Assembly (NCBI GenBank): GCA_910578555.1
Contig: CAJTPS010000004.1
Span: 180,215 to 244,214, forward strand
Direction of reading: 5' to 3'
DNA: 64,000 nucleotides
Source: an uncultured Lachnospiraceae bacterium
GTDB lineage: Bacteria; Bacillota; Clostridia; Lachnospirales; Lachnospiraceae
Numbering within the stretch: position 1 is the first letter of the stretch; every line of letters starts with the position of its first letter. Of the stretch, positions 27,372 to 36,015 are shown one piece after another. Below the pieces are notes generated by a model, which saw nothing but the letters and a program-made list of their open reading frames with translations, searched no databases and had not been told where the DNA came from. Made by a program: the position numbers and the translations under genes.

Positions 27372-28241
27372 TTATAATTTATCCTCTGTAAAATGGTATT
27401 TCATCTTTAACAGGCTTTCTTCTCCCAGCGGCAGATATACAAATCCGTCGTCCTCTTTGCGCTTATCAGCAGTTATTTTACGGTATCTAAGAATCTCCGC
27501 CTTCCGCCCATCGATGACCGTCCGCAGCGGCGGAAAAATATCGTTCTTGCCGTAATCCACACTTCTAAGCAGCCGGTAAATATCTTCCGGTCTGTCCGTC
27601 AGTTCAAAATGTCCGTCTGCGGGCACCTCGTAAGAACGGTACATACGGCGCTCCGGGTCAAACCCCTGCTCCCGCACCTTCGCACGCTCCGCCATAATAT
27701 CTGCGAAACTCTCTCTAAAAGCCTCTCCCGCCAGATCCATCAAGGTTTCCGTCAGTTCGTAGGCCTTTATATCCGCGCCGATCTCACACTGCTTCTGTAT
27801 GATAATATTGCCTTCATCCACGCCTGCCGTCACATAGTGCCATGTGATACCGGTCCACTTTTCACCCGTATAAATCACCCATGTGGGCGCATTTCTGCCG
27901 GGATAATCCGGTAAAAGGGCATTGTGGAAATTAATGATCGTAATATACGGCTTGTCCACCAGAGACGCCGGAAACAAGAAGTTATTGCTGGCGCTGATGA
28001 TCAACGTTTTCTCCGTAAGCTGGTCCAGCAAAACGGCAAGCTCCTTTTTATCCGTGATCCGCCGGAAGTCAATGCCGTTCTCCGCACAGATTTTCTCCGT
28101 AGTGCCAAACGGGTGTACTTCATGTTCGATAAAGATCAGATCGTAGCCGTATTGCTTTTTATTGTCATATACATACTGTAATACTTCGCCTGTCACCTTG
28201 CCGTAACCTATGACGACGACCTTCTGAAATAAAGTATTCAT
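27372..28241 (-). CDS. Stand-alone formyltransferase in Dlt-like operon
   Basis: 289 residues from the second ATG (12 bases after AAAGG). Formyltransferase superfamily, using 10-formyl-tetrahydrofolate to formylate an amine. The catalytic triad is complete: N104 and H106 in TIINFHNALLPDYPGRNAPT, and D142 in GVDEGNII. The C-terminal 90 residues do not clearly match the tRNA-binding domain of Fmt. Position between the amino-acid adenylating ligase and the carrier protein suggests that it formylates the carrier-bound amino acid, as the formylation domain of gramicidin synthetase LgrA does. The alternative is formylation of an amino sugar nucleotide. Cytoplasmic. Confidence 0.82.
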   Translation of the reverse strand: MNTLFQKVVVIGYGKVTGEVLQYVYDNKKQYGYDLIFIEHEVHPFGTTEKICAENGIDFRRITDKKELAVLLDQLTEKTLIISASNNFLFPASLVDKPYITIINFHNALLPDYPGRNAPTWVIYTGEKWTGITWHYVTAGVDEGNIIIQKQCEIGADIKAYELTETLMDLAGEAFRESFADIMAERAKVREQGFDPERRMYRSYEVPADGHFELTDRPEDIYRLLRSVDYGKNDIFPPLRTVIDGRKAEILRYRKITADKRKEDDGFVYLPLGEESLLKMKYHFTEDKL

Positions 28242-28262
28242 TGCGGGATACATGCCTTTCTT

Positions 28263-29768
28263 TTACAGCCATTCCTTCAGCTTCACCCGGTCAATCTTAC
28301 CGTTGGCATTGATCGGCATATCCGGAAGCGTGACCACCTTATTCGGCAGCATATACTCCGGTACCAGCACGGAAATCTTTTCGTTGATGTACGCCTTATC
28401 CAGATCCTCCTCGATAAACAGCACGATCTTCTGCCTCTTCTCATCATACAGACAGCAGCACATCGCGATCTCCTCCAGCGAAGAGACTGCCGTCTCGATC
28501 TCTCCCAGTTCGATCCTGTGTCCCATATGCTTGATCTGGAAATCCTTTCGGGACAGATAGATGATCTCGCCGCGTTCGTTGTATTTCACCAGATCCCCTG
28601 TGCGGTATATCGTCTCCGGTACATAAGGATTCAGCGGATTCTGTACAAAAGCCTCCCGCGTCTTGTCCGGATTATTGTAATATCCCATGGAGAGCGATGT
28701 TCCCCTGACGCAAAGTTCGCCTGTCTCGTCGCCCGTAACCGGCTCATTCTTATCATTCAGGACGATAATATCCGTGTTTGCCATGGGAATCCCGATCGGA
28801 AGCGGCTCGTCGTCCGCAAATTCACGATCTACAATATAATATGTACATGCGTCCGTAATCTCAGTCGGTCCGTACAGATTCGCATACAGAACGTCCGGCA
28901 GAAATTTGCGCCACGTATTAAGCTGCCTGTTCGGCATGACCTCGCCGCAGAACAACACCCTGCGCAGCGTATCGGACAGATCCACATTACGGAACGCCTT
29001 GAGTTTCGCCACCACGATCAGCGCTGACGGCACCCAGAAGATCGTGTTAATCTTCTTATCCAGCAGATATTCTAACAGAGGAACCGGCTGCGCAAACAGA
29101 TTCTTCGGAATAATATATGTTGTCGCACCGCTCTTGATCGTGCTGTAAATATCAAGAATAGAATTGTCAAAGTAAAAAGGCGCCTGATTGCCGAAGCTGT
29201 CCGCCTCCGTAATGTCAAAAGTCTCTGTCACCCAGTCAATATAGTCAATCACGGACCGGTGATTGATGGTCACACCCTTCGGCACCCCGGTAGAGCCGGA
29301 AGTGAACAGCACATACAGCAGGTCCGTGTCCACGCCCCTGCTTCTGACAGTTTCAATGGCCTCCACATCGGCCGGCGACTCTGTGGCTTCCTCGAGCAGC
29401 AGATACCCGCCCTGATATGCAAACTGTTCAAACACGGGCTGCAGTTCCCTGTTCGTAATCACAAGCGATGGCTGCAGCACTTCAAGGATCTTGTTCACAC
29501 GGCTTGCCGGCATATCCACATCGATCGGTGAATAGAAATTGCAGCTGTAGGCGGCGCCCATAAAAGAAACCAGTACATCAACCCCTTTTTCCAGATAGAT
29601 GACTACCGGTTTCCTGAATAAGCTGCTCCTGATCATACATGCTGCCAGCGCCATGGCCTGACGCCTAAGCTGCCCGAAGGTAATCTCTTTATGTTCGTCC
29701 GCGAAGGCTGTCTTATCAGGCAGCCTGCCCGCGGTTTCGTCCAGCCAGTAAGTAACGTTTGCTTTCAT
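28263..29768 (-). CDS. DltA-like amino-acid adenylating (AMP-forming) ligase
   Basis: 501 residues, ANL superfamily. Core motifs: LFTSGSTGVPKGV near 155 (A3), NLYGPTE (A5), YRTGDLVKY (A7), KHMGHRIELGEIE (A8) and the C-terminal NANGKIDR (A10). PFYFDNSILDIY places Asp201 where DltA uses its Asp to hold the substrate alpha-amine, so an amino acid is the probable substrate. Length equals that of DltA. It would adenylate the amino acid and load the carrier protein encoded two genes downstream. GGAG lies 4-5 bases before ATG. The amino acid itself is unknown. Confidence 0.87.
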   Translation of the reverse strand: MKANVTYWLDETAGRLPDKTAFADEHKEITFGQLRRQAMALAACMIRSSLFRKPVVIYLEKGVDVLVSFMGAAYSCNFYSPIDVDMPASRVNKILEVLQPSLVITNRELQPVFEQFAYQGGYLLLEEATESPADVEAIETVRSRGVDTDLLYVLFTSGSTGVPKGVTINHRSVIDYIDWVTETFDITEADSFGNQAPFYFDNSILDIYSTIKSGATTYIIPKNLFAQPVPLLEYLLDKKINTIFWVPSALIVVAKLKAFRNVDLSDTLRRVLFCGEVMPNRQLNTWRKFLPDVLYANLYGPTEITDACTYYIVDREFADDEPLPIGIPMANTDIIVLNDKNEPVTGDETGELCVRGTSLSMGYYNNPDKTREAFVQNPLNPYVPETIYRTGDLVKYNERGEIIYLSRKDFQIKHMGHRIELGEIETAVSSLEEIAMCCCLYDEKRQKIVLFIEEDLDKAYINEKISVLVPEYMLPNKVVTLPDMPINANGKIDRVKLKEWL

Positions 29769-29840
29769 GCTTCTCCATACCCTTCTCTGTTTCCATTCGT
29801 TTTCCGGACCCTGTATGTCATCTCAGCCCGGTCTTTATCA

Positions 29841-30965
29841 TCACGGCAGATTCACCGGATAGAATGTATCCGGCATTTTCTCTGTTTTCACGTGATAGAT
29901 ATCGTACAGATCCGTCATTTCGAGTCCGCACCCCGCCGGATCATATGATCCGTACAGCGCTGTCCCCCGTCTGGCCGCCATCTGTCTGATCTCTTTCTCC
30001 ACCTGAAAAATGATGTGAAACTGCTCCTCAGATTCTATGTAATTATACATCATGGGAGAATATGGTGGCAAGTATAACATGACTTCCACCCCCTGCGCCT
30101 GCAGATAGCCGATCAGCCCGTCCAGCAGCGCCATGCTCTCCCCGTCGATCTGCGCATAGTCCGTCAGGCGGTAGACCACATGCTCCTCCATAGACTGTCT
30201 CGTCAGTTCCTCCACTTCGCCCGCATCCACATCCCGCAGACTCTTCTGGTATGCGATACTGCCATCATAGTGCTTCAGATACTGTTCCGTCTCCCAATCC
30301 TGTGTATACGCGACCGCAAAGCGCTTATGCGGTCTAAGGAGCGTAACATTATAGCGAAAATAGTCTAAAGACAGCCATTTACTGTGATTCCTGCCGGTAT
30401 CCGGCGGCTGTACCCCCGCGTCTTGCAGATTTCCATACACCGCGCTGCCACTGTCAGGACGGGCTTTTACATTCGCCGCATCCGCTATCCGGTTCTCCAT
30501 GTAATCGACATATGTCTCCAGTTCTTTCCAGCGGTCATTATTATGGCTTGTATTAAAGAGAAAGGCGTCCACCCCGATAATCATCCGGTCAGGCAGCTGC
30601 CCCCCCCCACAGTCCAGAATGCCTGCCACCGCCAGGAGATCATAGATCGTGGATTCAGACAATGCAGTGTTATAGAAAGAATCCGTACCAAACATCGTGT
30701 GATCAAAGTTCATAACCCTGCTGGAACCCGCAACGATCAGCTCTTTAGGCGCATCCTGTCGTTTCAGGCAGGCGCACAGCAGCTTTCTGTCGTTAAAGTC
30801 TGACTCCTGAAGTCCCGCCACATTCATGGAATGCTCCACCATCTGACTGCTGATCTGATCATAACTGACCCGCAGGTATGCATAAGAATCCACATACCAG
30901 TTGACTGCCGCTACCATACACAGGAGCGGCAGCACGAACAAGACTGCCTTACACCATTTCTTCAT
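29841..30965 (-). CDS. DltD-like membrane-anchored SGNH protein
   Basis: 374 residues: one N-terminal membrane helix (about 6-25), then an extracytoplasmic SGNH-like domain. VAGSSRVMNFD puts the nucleophile serine at about residue 81, and DIYH near 353 gives the D-x-x-H pair at the C-terminus. Low overall similarity to DltD is expected, but topology, motifs and position at the start of the ligase-formyltransferase-carrier-MBOAT series point to the final acyl-transfer step at the cell surface. It follows a DUF6020-like membrane-protein gene by 19 bases. A hydrolase role is the alternative. Confidence 0.7.
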   Translation of the reverse strand: MKKWCKAVLFVLPLLCMVAAVNWYVDSYAYLRVSYDQISSQMVEHSMNVAGLQESDFNDRKLLCACLKRQDAPKELIVAGSSRVMNFDHTMFGTDSFYNTALSESTIYDLLAVAGILDCGGGQLPDRMIIGVDAFLFNTSHNNDRWKELETYVDYMENRIADAANVKARPDSGSAVYGNLQDAGVQPPDTGRNHSKWLSLDYFRYNVTLLRPHKRFAVAYTQDWETEQYLKHYDGSIAYQKSLRDVDAGEVEELTRQSMEEHVVYRLTDYAQIDGESMALLDGLIGYLQAQGVEVMLYLPPYSPMMYNYIESEEQFHIIFQVEKEIRQMAARRGTALYGSYDPAGCGLEMTDLYDIYHVKTEKMPDTFYPVNLP

Positions 30966-30984
30966 CTGTATCCCTCTTCATACT

Positions 30985-32730
30985 TCACTTGTGTGTCTCC
31001 GCCGCATGATTGCCGCACCGGTCCGTCCACAGACCGCGTCCGTCTCCTTCTGTAAAACAATCGCTGAGTAACATCGGCAATGCCGCAAACAATCCGTATG
31101 TATACCGGAACTCATTGTACACCGGCGTCGCCAACATAAGCGTGATCAACAGCATAATAAAGGGCACATGGATCATGATACTGCGCCGCCGGTATACCGT
31201 ATACGCCATTGTAAACACCATAAGCCATGTGGTTAGTCCCAGACTCCACACTTTATTATACAGATCCTGACATCCCATCAGAAAATCATGCAGCGCAAGC
31301 TCCGCGTCATATGTAAAAATTTTTCGCTGTGTTGTAATGCCGAACGGATTATCCACCATGTAGTATTCGCCGTACACATACTCATAATCCTTCACATCAT
31401 ACGCCCAGTAGCCCGCCGTCTGCCTGACCTCCGCCACCACATACTGCAGTGGATTGCGCAGACCTGCTCTGAACCATAATTTGAAATATTCCCATTTATG
31501 ATCTGCTATGACCTGCTGGTTACCGTCGCTGCGGATAAAATTCTTAACGATATCAAAAAGCCAAGGATTATAATATTCCCCCACCTCTTCTGCCGGCACA
31601 ACGCTGTCGATCATCGCGACCTCTTCCTCCGTAAGTTCGCCGCCCTTTAAATACGCGCACAGAATATGCTGTGTCGGCATAGTCAACCCCTCGATGGTAT
31701 CCGGCGGCTCCACATGCAGCGCCTGAAGCACCGGACCATGATAGAGCAGATAGCACAGTATGACTGCCGCCGCGCACAGAAACGTCCTGCACGGGAAATG
31801 TCTCTTTTTCATTTTGACAATCAGCAATATTATAACCGTTCCCGCATAGATAAAAATACCGTTGCTCCGCAGAACGCAAAGCAGAAACCCTGCCGTGAAA
31901 TATGCGGTCCACCTGCCGGCGCTGTGCTTACATAATGCCGCGCCCGGCCGCATATCCGCATCTGAACCCGGCCCGGCCGCCTCCCCTTCGTCCGGCGGCG
32001 CATCCAGGTCATACTCCGCCGTCATCCACATAAAGAAAAGCAGAGCAGCCGTAAAAAACTCGTCCTTGCCCATACAGATCGTCAGCAGCGCATTCATCGG
32101 CAGAAAAGCGTAGAACAATACTGCCAGCGCCAGCCATGCAATCCGCGTTCCTTTTACGTAAAGCTGATATAAGAAAAAGGCGAACACCATCGCCATAACA
32201 AGCACCTGACAGAAAGTATAGAAAGCAGCCCCGCCCGTGTAACTGCCAGAAAGCCGGTAACCGGTCATAAACAGTGCTTTCAATATCAGTGTGTGGAAAT
32301 AAGGGTGATGGTTCGATCCTGCCGTCCAACCTAAAGCCTGTTCGATCTGCCACACCGCATCATTGTTCAGCCACGTGGGATAATACATCAGATAGTAGGG
32401 CAGACTGCCCATCAGGCAGACTGCTGCAAACAGCACATATATGTACCATTTGCCCTCCCGTCTCTTCCGCTCCGGCAGACGGCTTATAAACGGGATCTTA
32501 GCGGCAATCACGACTCTGTTAGACAGGAGCAGACATAGTCCGATCAGTGCCGCGTAACTTCCTGCCATCCAGAGAGCACCGCGCACAAGATTATGCAGGA
32601 TGCCAAGAGACGCCGCCTTCTCCAGAGCGCCGAACATCCCTGCCGCCGTATAGAACAGGGCAAAGGGAATCAATATGAGAAACTGCCGCTTATCCGGTAT
32701 TCTGATTTTATTTACTGTGTGTACTTCCAT
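30985..32730 (-). CDS. DUF6020-like large membrane protein, possible GT-C glycosyltransferase
   Basis: 581 residues from the ATG one base after the preceding GT4 stop; the frame extends upstream but only over that gene. About 12 hydrophobic spans. YYPTWLNNDAVWQIEQAL and SNHHPYFHTLI in an early outer loop, and ICMGKDEFFTAALLF later, match the pattern of the protein at 51760 (YPGFFVYDAQDEW, THHPLVHV, SAKDALFTVALL). The two are clearly related. Asp and His residues in the first outer loop resemble GT-C enzymes using polyprenyl-phosphate sugars. Function is not established for the family. Confidence 0.6.
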   Translation of the reverse strand: MEVHTVNKIRIPDKRQFLILIPFALFYTAAGMFGALEKAASLGILHNLVRGALWMAGSYAALIGLCLLLSNRVVIAAKIPFISRLPERKRREGKWYIYVLFAAVCLMGSLPYYLMYYPTWLNNDAVWQIEQALGWTAGSNHHPYFHTLILKALFMTGYRLSGSYTGGAAFYTFCQVLVMAMVFAFFLYQLYVKGTRIAWLALAVLFYAFLPMNALLTICMGKDEFFTAALLFFMWMTAEYDLDAPPDEGEAAGPGSDADMRPGAALCKHSAGRWTAYFTAGFLLCVLRSNGIFIYAGTVIILLIVKMKKRHFPCRTFLCAAAVILCYLLYHGPVLQALHVEPPDTIEGLTMPTQHILCAYLKGGELTEEEVAMIDSVVPAEEVGEYYNPWLFDIVKNFIRSDGNQQVIADHKWEYFKLWFRAGLRNPLQYVVAEVRQTAGYWAYDVKDYEYVYGEYYMVDNPFGITTQRKIFTYDAELALHDFLMGCQDLYNKVWSLGLTTWLMVFTMAYTVYRRRSIMIHVPFIMLLITLMLATPVYNEFRYTYGLFAALPMLLSDCFTEGDGRGLWTDRCGNHAAETHK

Positions 32731-32731
32731 A

Positions 32732-33838
32732 CTATATTTCCGCCCACGCCCGTATCTTCTCAATATAGGATTCCGCCGTATAGTCAGCGGCACGCTTAAG
32801 CGCCATATCCTGATAATGTTTCATCTTATCCTTGTCTTCCAGAAGTGTCATGATCTCCTGCGCCAGACTCCGTTCTTCCTCCGTGATGTGCTTCGGATCG
32901 AAATCCGCATCGGGGCACATATTCGGAATCAGAATGCCGTACCGGTCCTCCAGAATCTCACGCGGACCCGTCATGCAGTCCGTGGCAATCACAGGCAGCC
33001 CCATCGACATTGCCTCCACCATGGCATTGGGGAATCCCTCATAGTAGGATGTCAGCACATACATAGCGCCCCTTTTCAGATAAGGATAAGGATTCTTCTT
33101 AAGGCCTGTAAAATAAACGGCATCGTCAATACCCAGTCCCGCCGCCAGTTCTTTGTATGCCGTAAATTCCCCTTTACCGATGATCATAAGCTTCACATCC
33201 GGCAGCTTCTTATGCACAAGTGCAAAGCTTTTCAGAAGATGCCAGAAACCCTTGACGGTATCCTCACGCCCCATGGAGATCAGCAGCCGTCCCTCGTTCC
33301 AGGGAATCTCCGCCTCCTCCCGCTCAGACAACTGCTTCACTTCCTTCATATCAAAGGGATTCTGCAGCGTCACCGCCTGATCGCAGCGGTACTTCTCCCG
33401 CACTTCACGGCAAATCGTCTCCGAACAACAGATAACTCTGTCCGCGCTCTTGCAGAACAGCCTGATCTGCCGCGGATTTCCCATATCCATATAGCTCCTG
33501 ATGCCGAGCCATCTGCACGTACCTCTGCCGGAGGCAATATTCGCAAGATTCGCAGTCGGTCCGAAGCTGTAGGCTATATCGATTCCCTCCCGCTTCTTCA
33601 GGCTGCGCAGCCTCCTGCCCCGTTTCCATACATTGATGATCTTGCCGAGCTTGTCTGGACGACTGGGCAGCCGCAGATCCGCCACAGGTATTCCCTTGAT
33701 GTCATACGCTATATTGCGGGAATCAAAGATCGCGATCTGCACGTCAAAATACGGCTGCATGAGTCTCGCAGTCGCCGCGCACACTTTTTCTAATCCGCCC
33801 TGATGCAGGGACGGCACAATCAATAACAGTTTCTTCAT
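32732..33838 (-). CDS. GT4 family glycosyltransferase
   Basis: 368 residues, GT-B fold. LHQGGLEKVCAATARLM near residue 12, ISMGREDTVKGFWHLL opening the donor domain, and SYYEGFPNAMVEAMSMGLP with the E-x7-E pair near 285. The LLEDRYGILIPN-type segment common to the EpsD/WcaL-like group follows. Cytoplasmic face, adds one sugar of the repeat unit. Its stop is one base from the start of the DUF6020-like gene, so the two are co-translated. Confidence 0.85.
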   Translation of the reverse strand: MKKLLLIVPSLHQGGLEKVCAATARLMQPYFDVQIAIFDSRNIAYDIKGIPVADLRLPSRPDKLGKIINVWKRGRRLRSLKKREGIDIAYSFGPTANLANIASGRGTCRWLGIRSYMDMGNPRQIRLFCKSADRVICCSETICREVREKYRCDQAVTLQNPFDMKEVKQLSEREEAEIPWNEGRLLISMGREDTVKGFWHLLKSFALVHKKLPDVKLMIIGKGEFTAYKELAAGLGIDDAVYFTGLKKNPYPYLKRGAMYVLTSYYEGFPNAMVEAMSMGLPVIATDCMTGPREILEDRYGILIPNMCPDADFDPKHITEEERSLAQEIMTLLEDKDKMKHYQDMALKRAADYTAESYIEKIRAWAEI

Positions 33839-33886
33839 AAGTCAGATGGATCTCCCTTCGCAAACTCGAGTGATTTGATACCTGGT

Positions 33887-35050
33887 TCAGTCGAATCCGG
33901 AACAGTCTCCTGTAGTATAGAAGGCATGATATGCCGCTGCCTGTGTCTGCACATCGAAACCGGCTTCGCGCATGATCCGGTATGTATCCTGCCGTGTATA
34001 ATCCGCCGCCTCCGCTATGCTTTCCGCCCAGATCTCCGCCGGCTGGTCGATACTCAGATACGTTACCAGACCGGTCGCAGCCGCTTCCCTCGTGACCGTA
34101 TCGGACACGAAGCACTTAAGTCCCGCCGCCTGCGCCTCCACCAGCACACCCGGCAGCCCTTCAAAATATGAAGGGAGCAGGAATATATCCATCGCCTGAT
34201 AATATTCCTGCGGCCGTCTCTGGTTGCCGAGAAATCTGACCTTGGCGCCGATTCCCTGCTCATCGCACTTCGCCCTTATGTGCTCCTGGTCGGGGCCCTC
34301 CCCCAGCAGTAACAGCACCGCATCCTGTCTGATCTTACACAATGCCGCAAAGATATCGATCAGGTAGGGATGATTTTTCTGATAATTAAAACGTCCGACA
34401 TGCCCGATCACGAACTCTTTCGTCAGCCCGAGCCGTTCCCGTACCCCTGCACGCAATCCGGCATCATACGCAAAAGACGCTGCTTCGATGGCGTTATGAA
34501 TGATCCTCACCCTGCCGGTCCGTACCGCCTCTTCGCCGAATACGTCCTCACCCGCAAGCACTGAACAGGCGAAACAACAGTCCGCTTTCCGCGCCAGCCC
34601 ACGCCGGAAGAATCTCGTCGCGATTCCTTTCAGTCCTTTCTCCACGCCCGCATTTCTGGCATGCGCCACCGTAACGGGAACACCGTACCGCTTCGCGGCC
34701 GGCAGATAAATCCCGGCCGTACTGGTCATATGCCCCTGTACCACCCGAAACTCGCGGTGCTTCCTGAAAAAATCCCGCACCGCCCTACGGTAAGTCAGGT
34801 AATTATATACTTTGAACCTGGGAAGCACATAAATCTGCCCGCCAAGCTGCTGAATCTCCTCATCGTAAAACTGCGGTTTTCTGGCACCCGTACCACTGCC
34901 GGCAGTTCCTTTCGCAGCAGTGCTGTGGACTAAGAAGTCGAACTGGATTTCCTTTCGGTCCATCTGGCGGTACAGATCCATAATACGGCTCTCCGCGCCG
35001 CCCAGCCCGACACCGCCAAGCACATGTAGAACCCGAATTGTTTCTGACAT
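33887..35050 (-). CDS. GT4 family glycosyltransferase, EpsF-like
   Basis: 387 residues. VLGGVGLGGAESRIMDLYR near residue 15 and PSYFEGLPGVLVEAQAAGL near 290 give the donor and acceptor motifs, and IGHVGRFNYQKNHPYLI the domain hinge, all typical of the EpsF subgroup of Bacillus exopolysaccharide loci. The ATG at 35050 is about 12 bases from AAAGG; an ATG four codons earlier lies only one base from it. A glycine/threonine-rich low-complexity stretch near residues 45-58 is unusual for the family. Sugar not predictable. Confidence 0.82.
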   Translation of the reverse strand: MSETIRVLHVLGGVGLGGAESRIMDLYRQMDRKEIQFDFLVHSTAAKGTAGSGTGARKPQFYDEEIQQLGGQIYVLPRFKVYNYLTYRRAVRDFFRKHREFRVVQGHMTSTAGIYLPAAKRYGVPVTVAHARNAGVEKGLKGIATRFFRRGLARKADCCFACSVLAGEDVFGEEAVRTGRVRIIHNAIEAASFAYDAGLRAGVRERLGLTKEFVIGHVGRFNYQKNHPYLIDIFAALCKIRQDAVLLLLGEGPDQEHIRAKCDEQGIGAKVRFLGNQRRPQEYYQAMDIFLLPSYFEGLPGVLVEAQAAGLKCFVSDTVTREAAATGLVTYLSIDQPAEIWAESIAEAADYTRQDTYRIMREAGFDVQTQAAAYHAFYTTGDCSGFD

Positions 35051-35094
35051 ATTAATAACCATGCCTTTCCGTGTGAATGGTATTTTCCTTTACG

Positions 35095-36015
35095 CTATTG
35101 CAGCACATCCCCCACGCTGATCTGTCTCTCACTCTCATACCTGTCGATCAGCAGCGAGCCGTCCACCGTGCGCACTACCGGTTTGCCGTCGAATATATCT
35201 ATCACCTCTCCAGGCGCATAGGCCGAGAAGTCGATCATCTCATCAAACGGATGAGCTTCCCACACCGTCACCCGCTTCTCTCCGGTCATGGCATAGGCGC
35301 CCGGAAAAGGCGCCGCGACACCGCGGATCAGATTATAAATCTCTCTTGTTCTTGCATGGAAATCAATTTTACCGTCTGCCGCCGTCCGCTTATTGTACCA
35401 TGAATCATAGTCCTTAGACTCCGTGCGGATCACAATATGATCCTCCTGATATGCCTTAAGCAGCCTGCGGATCAGGTTCTTGGAACAAATCATATTCTTA
35501 TACTGCGCCGTCCGTATATCATCGTGAGGCGTAATGGAAAACATCTCCGTCGCAAACACATTCGGACTGTCCGCCTTCTCATCATAGCGAAACATATTCA
35601 GATTAAATCTGGTATCCCCGAGAATGATCGACCAGTTAAGCGGCGACCGTCCTCTTCCGAAGGGCAGATAGCCGCAGTTTCCGTGAAATCCGTATATCCC
35701 GTACTTAAATGCATCCAGAACCGACGGCGGGATCAATCTCTGCCATCCCATAGAGATACCGATATCAAACTCGTTCTCCCGTATAAAATTCTGCGTTTTC
35801 TCATCCGTCAGGAAATAACTGTCCGCCTCATGCACCGGAATACCGTATTTCTCCGTCAGAATCGACAGGCCTTTGTACCCCGACACCTGATTCTTCCTGG
35901 TCACTTCCGGGCTGATCGTAATCACCAGGTCCACCGGACAGATCTGCTCCTGTATGAAGTTCACAATATTCTCCGAAGTGTCTTTTACCCCGAATACAAC
36001 TACTTTGTATCTCAT
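35095..36015 (-). CDS. Formyltransferase family protein with altered catalytic Asn position
   Basis: 306 residues. Recognisable by GWQRLIPPSVLDAFKYGIYG then FHGNCGYLPFGRGRSPLNW (about 90-128), the formyltransferase core with H111, and D149 in ADSPNV. The residue two before the catalytic His, normally Asn, is Gly109. The GRGRSPLNW signature differs from Fmt and from the other formyltransferase in this window, placing it in a sugar-cluster subfamily. It could N-formylate a 4-amino-4,6-dideoxy sugar made by RffA or the PglE-like enzyme. Start overlaps the preceding gene's stop (ATGA). Whether it is a true formyl transferase is uncertain because of the missing Asn. Confidence 0.7.
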   Translation of the reverse strand: MRYKVVVFGVKDTSENIVNFIQEQICPVDLVITISPEVTRKNQVSGYKGLSILTEKYGIPVHEADSYFLTDEKTQNFIRENEFDIGISMGWQRLIPPSVLDAFKYGIYGFHGNCGYLPFGRGRSPLNWSIILGDTRFNLNMFRYDEKADSPNVFATEMFSITPHDDIRTAQYKNMICSKNLIRRLLKAYQEDHIVIRTESKDYDSWYNKRTAADGKIDFHARTREIYNLIRGVAAPFPGAYAMTGEKRVTVWEAHPFDEMIDFSAYAPGEVIDIFDGKPVVRTVDGSLLIDRYESERQISVGDVLQ

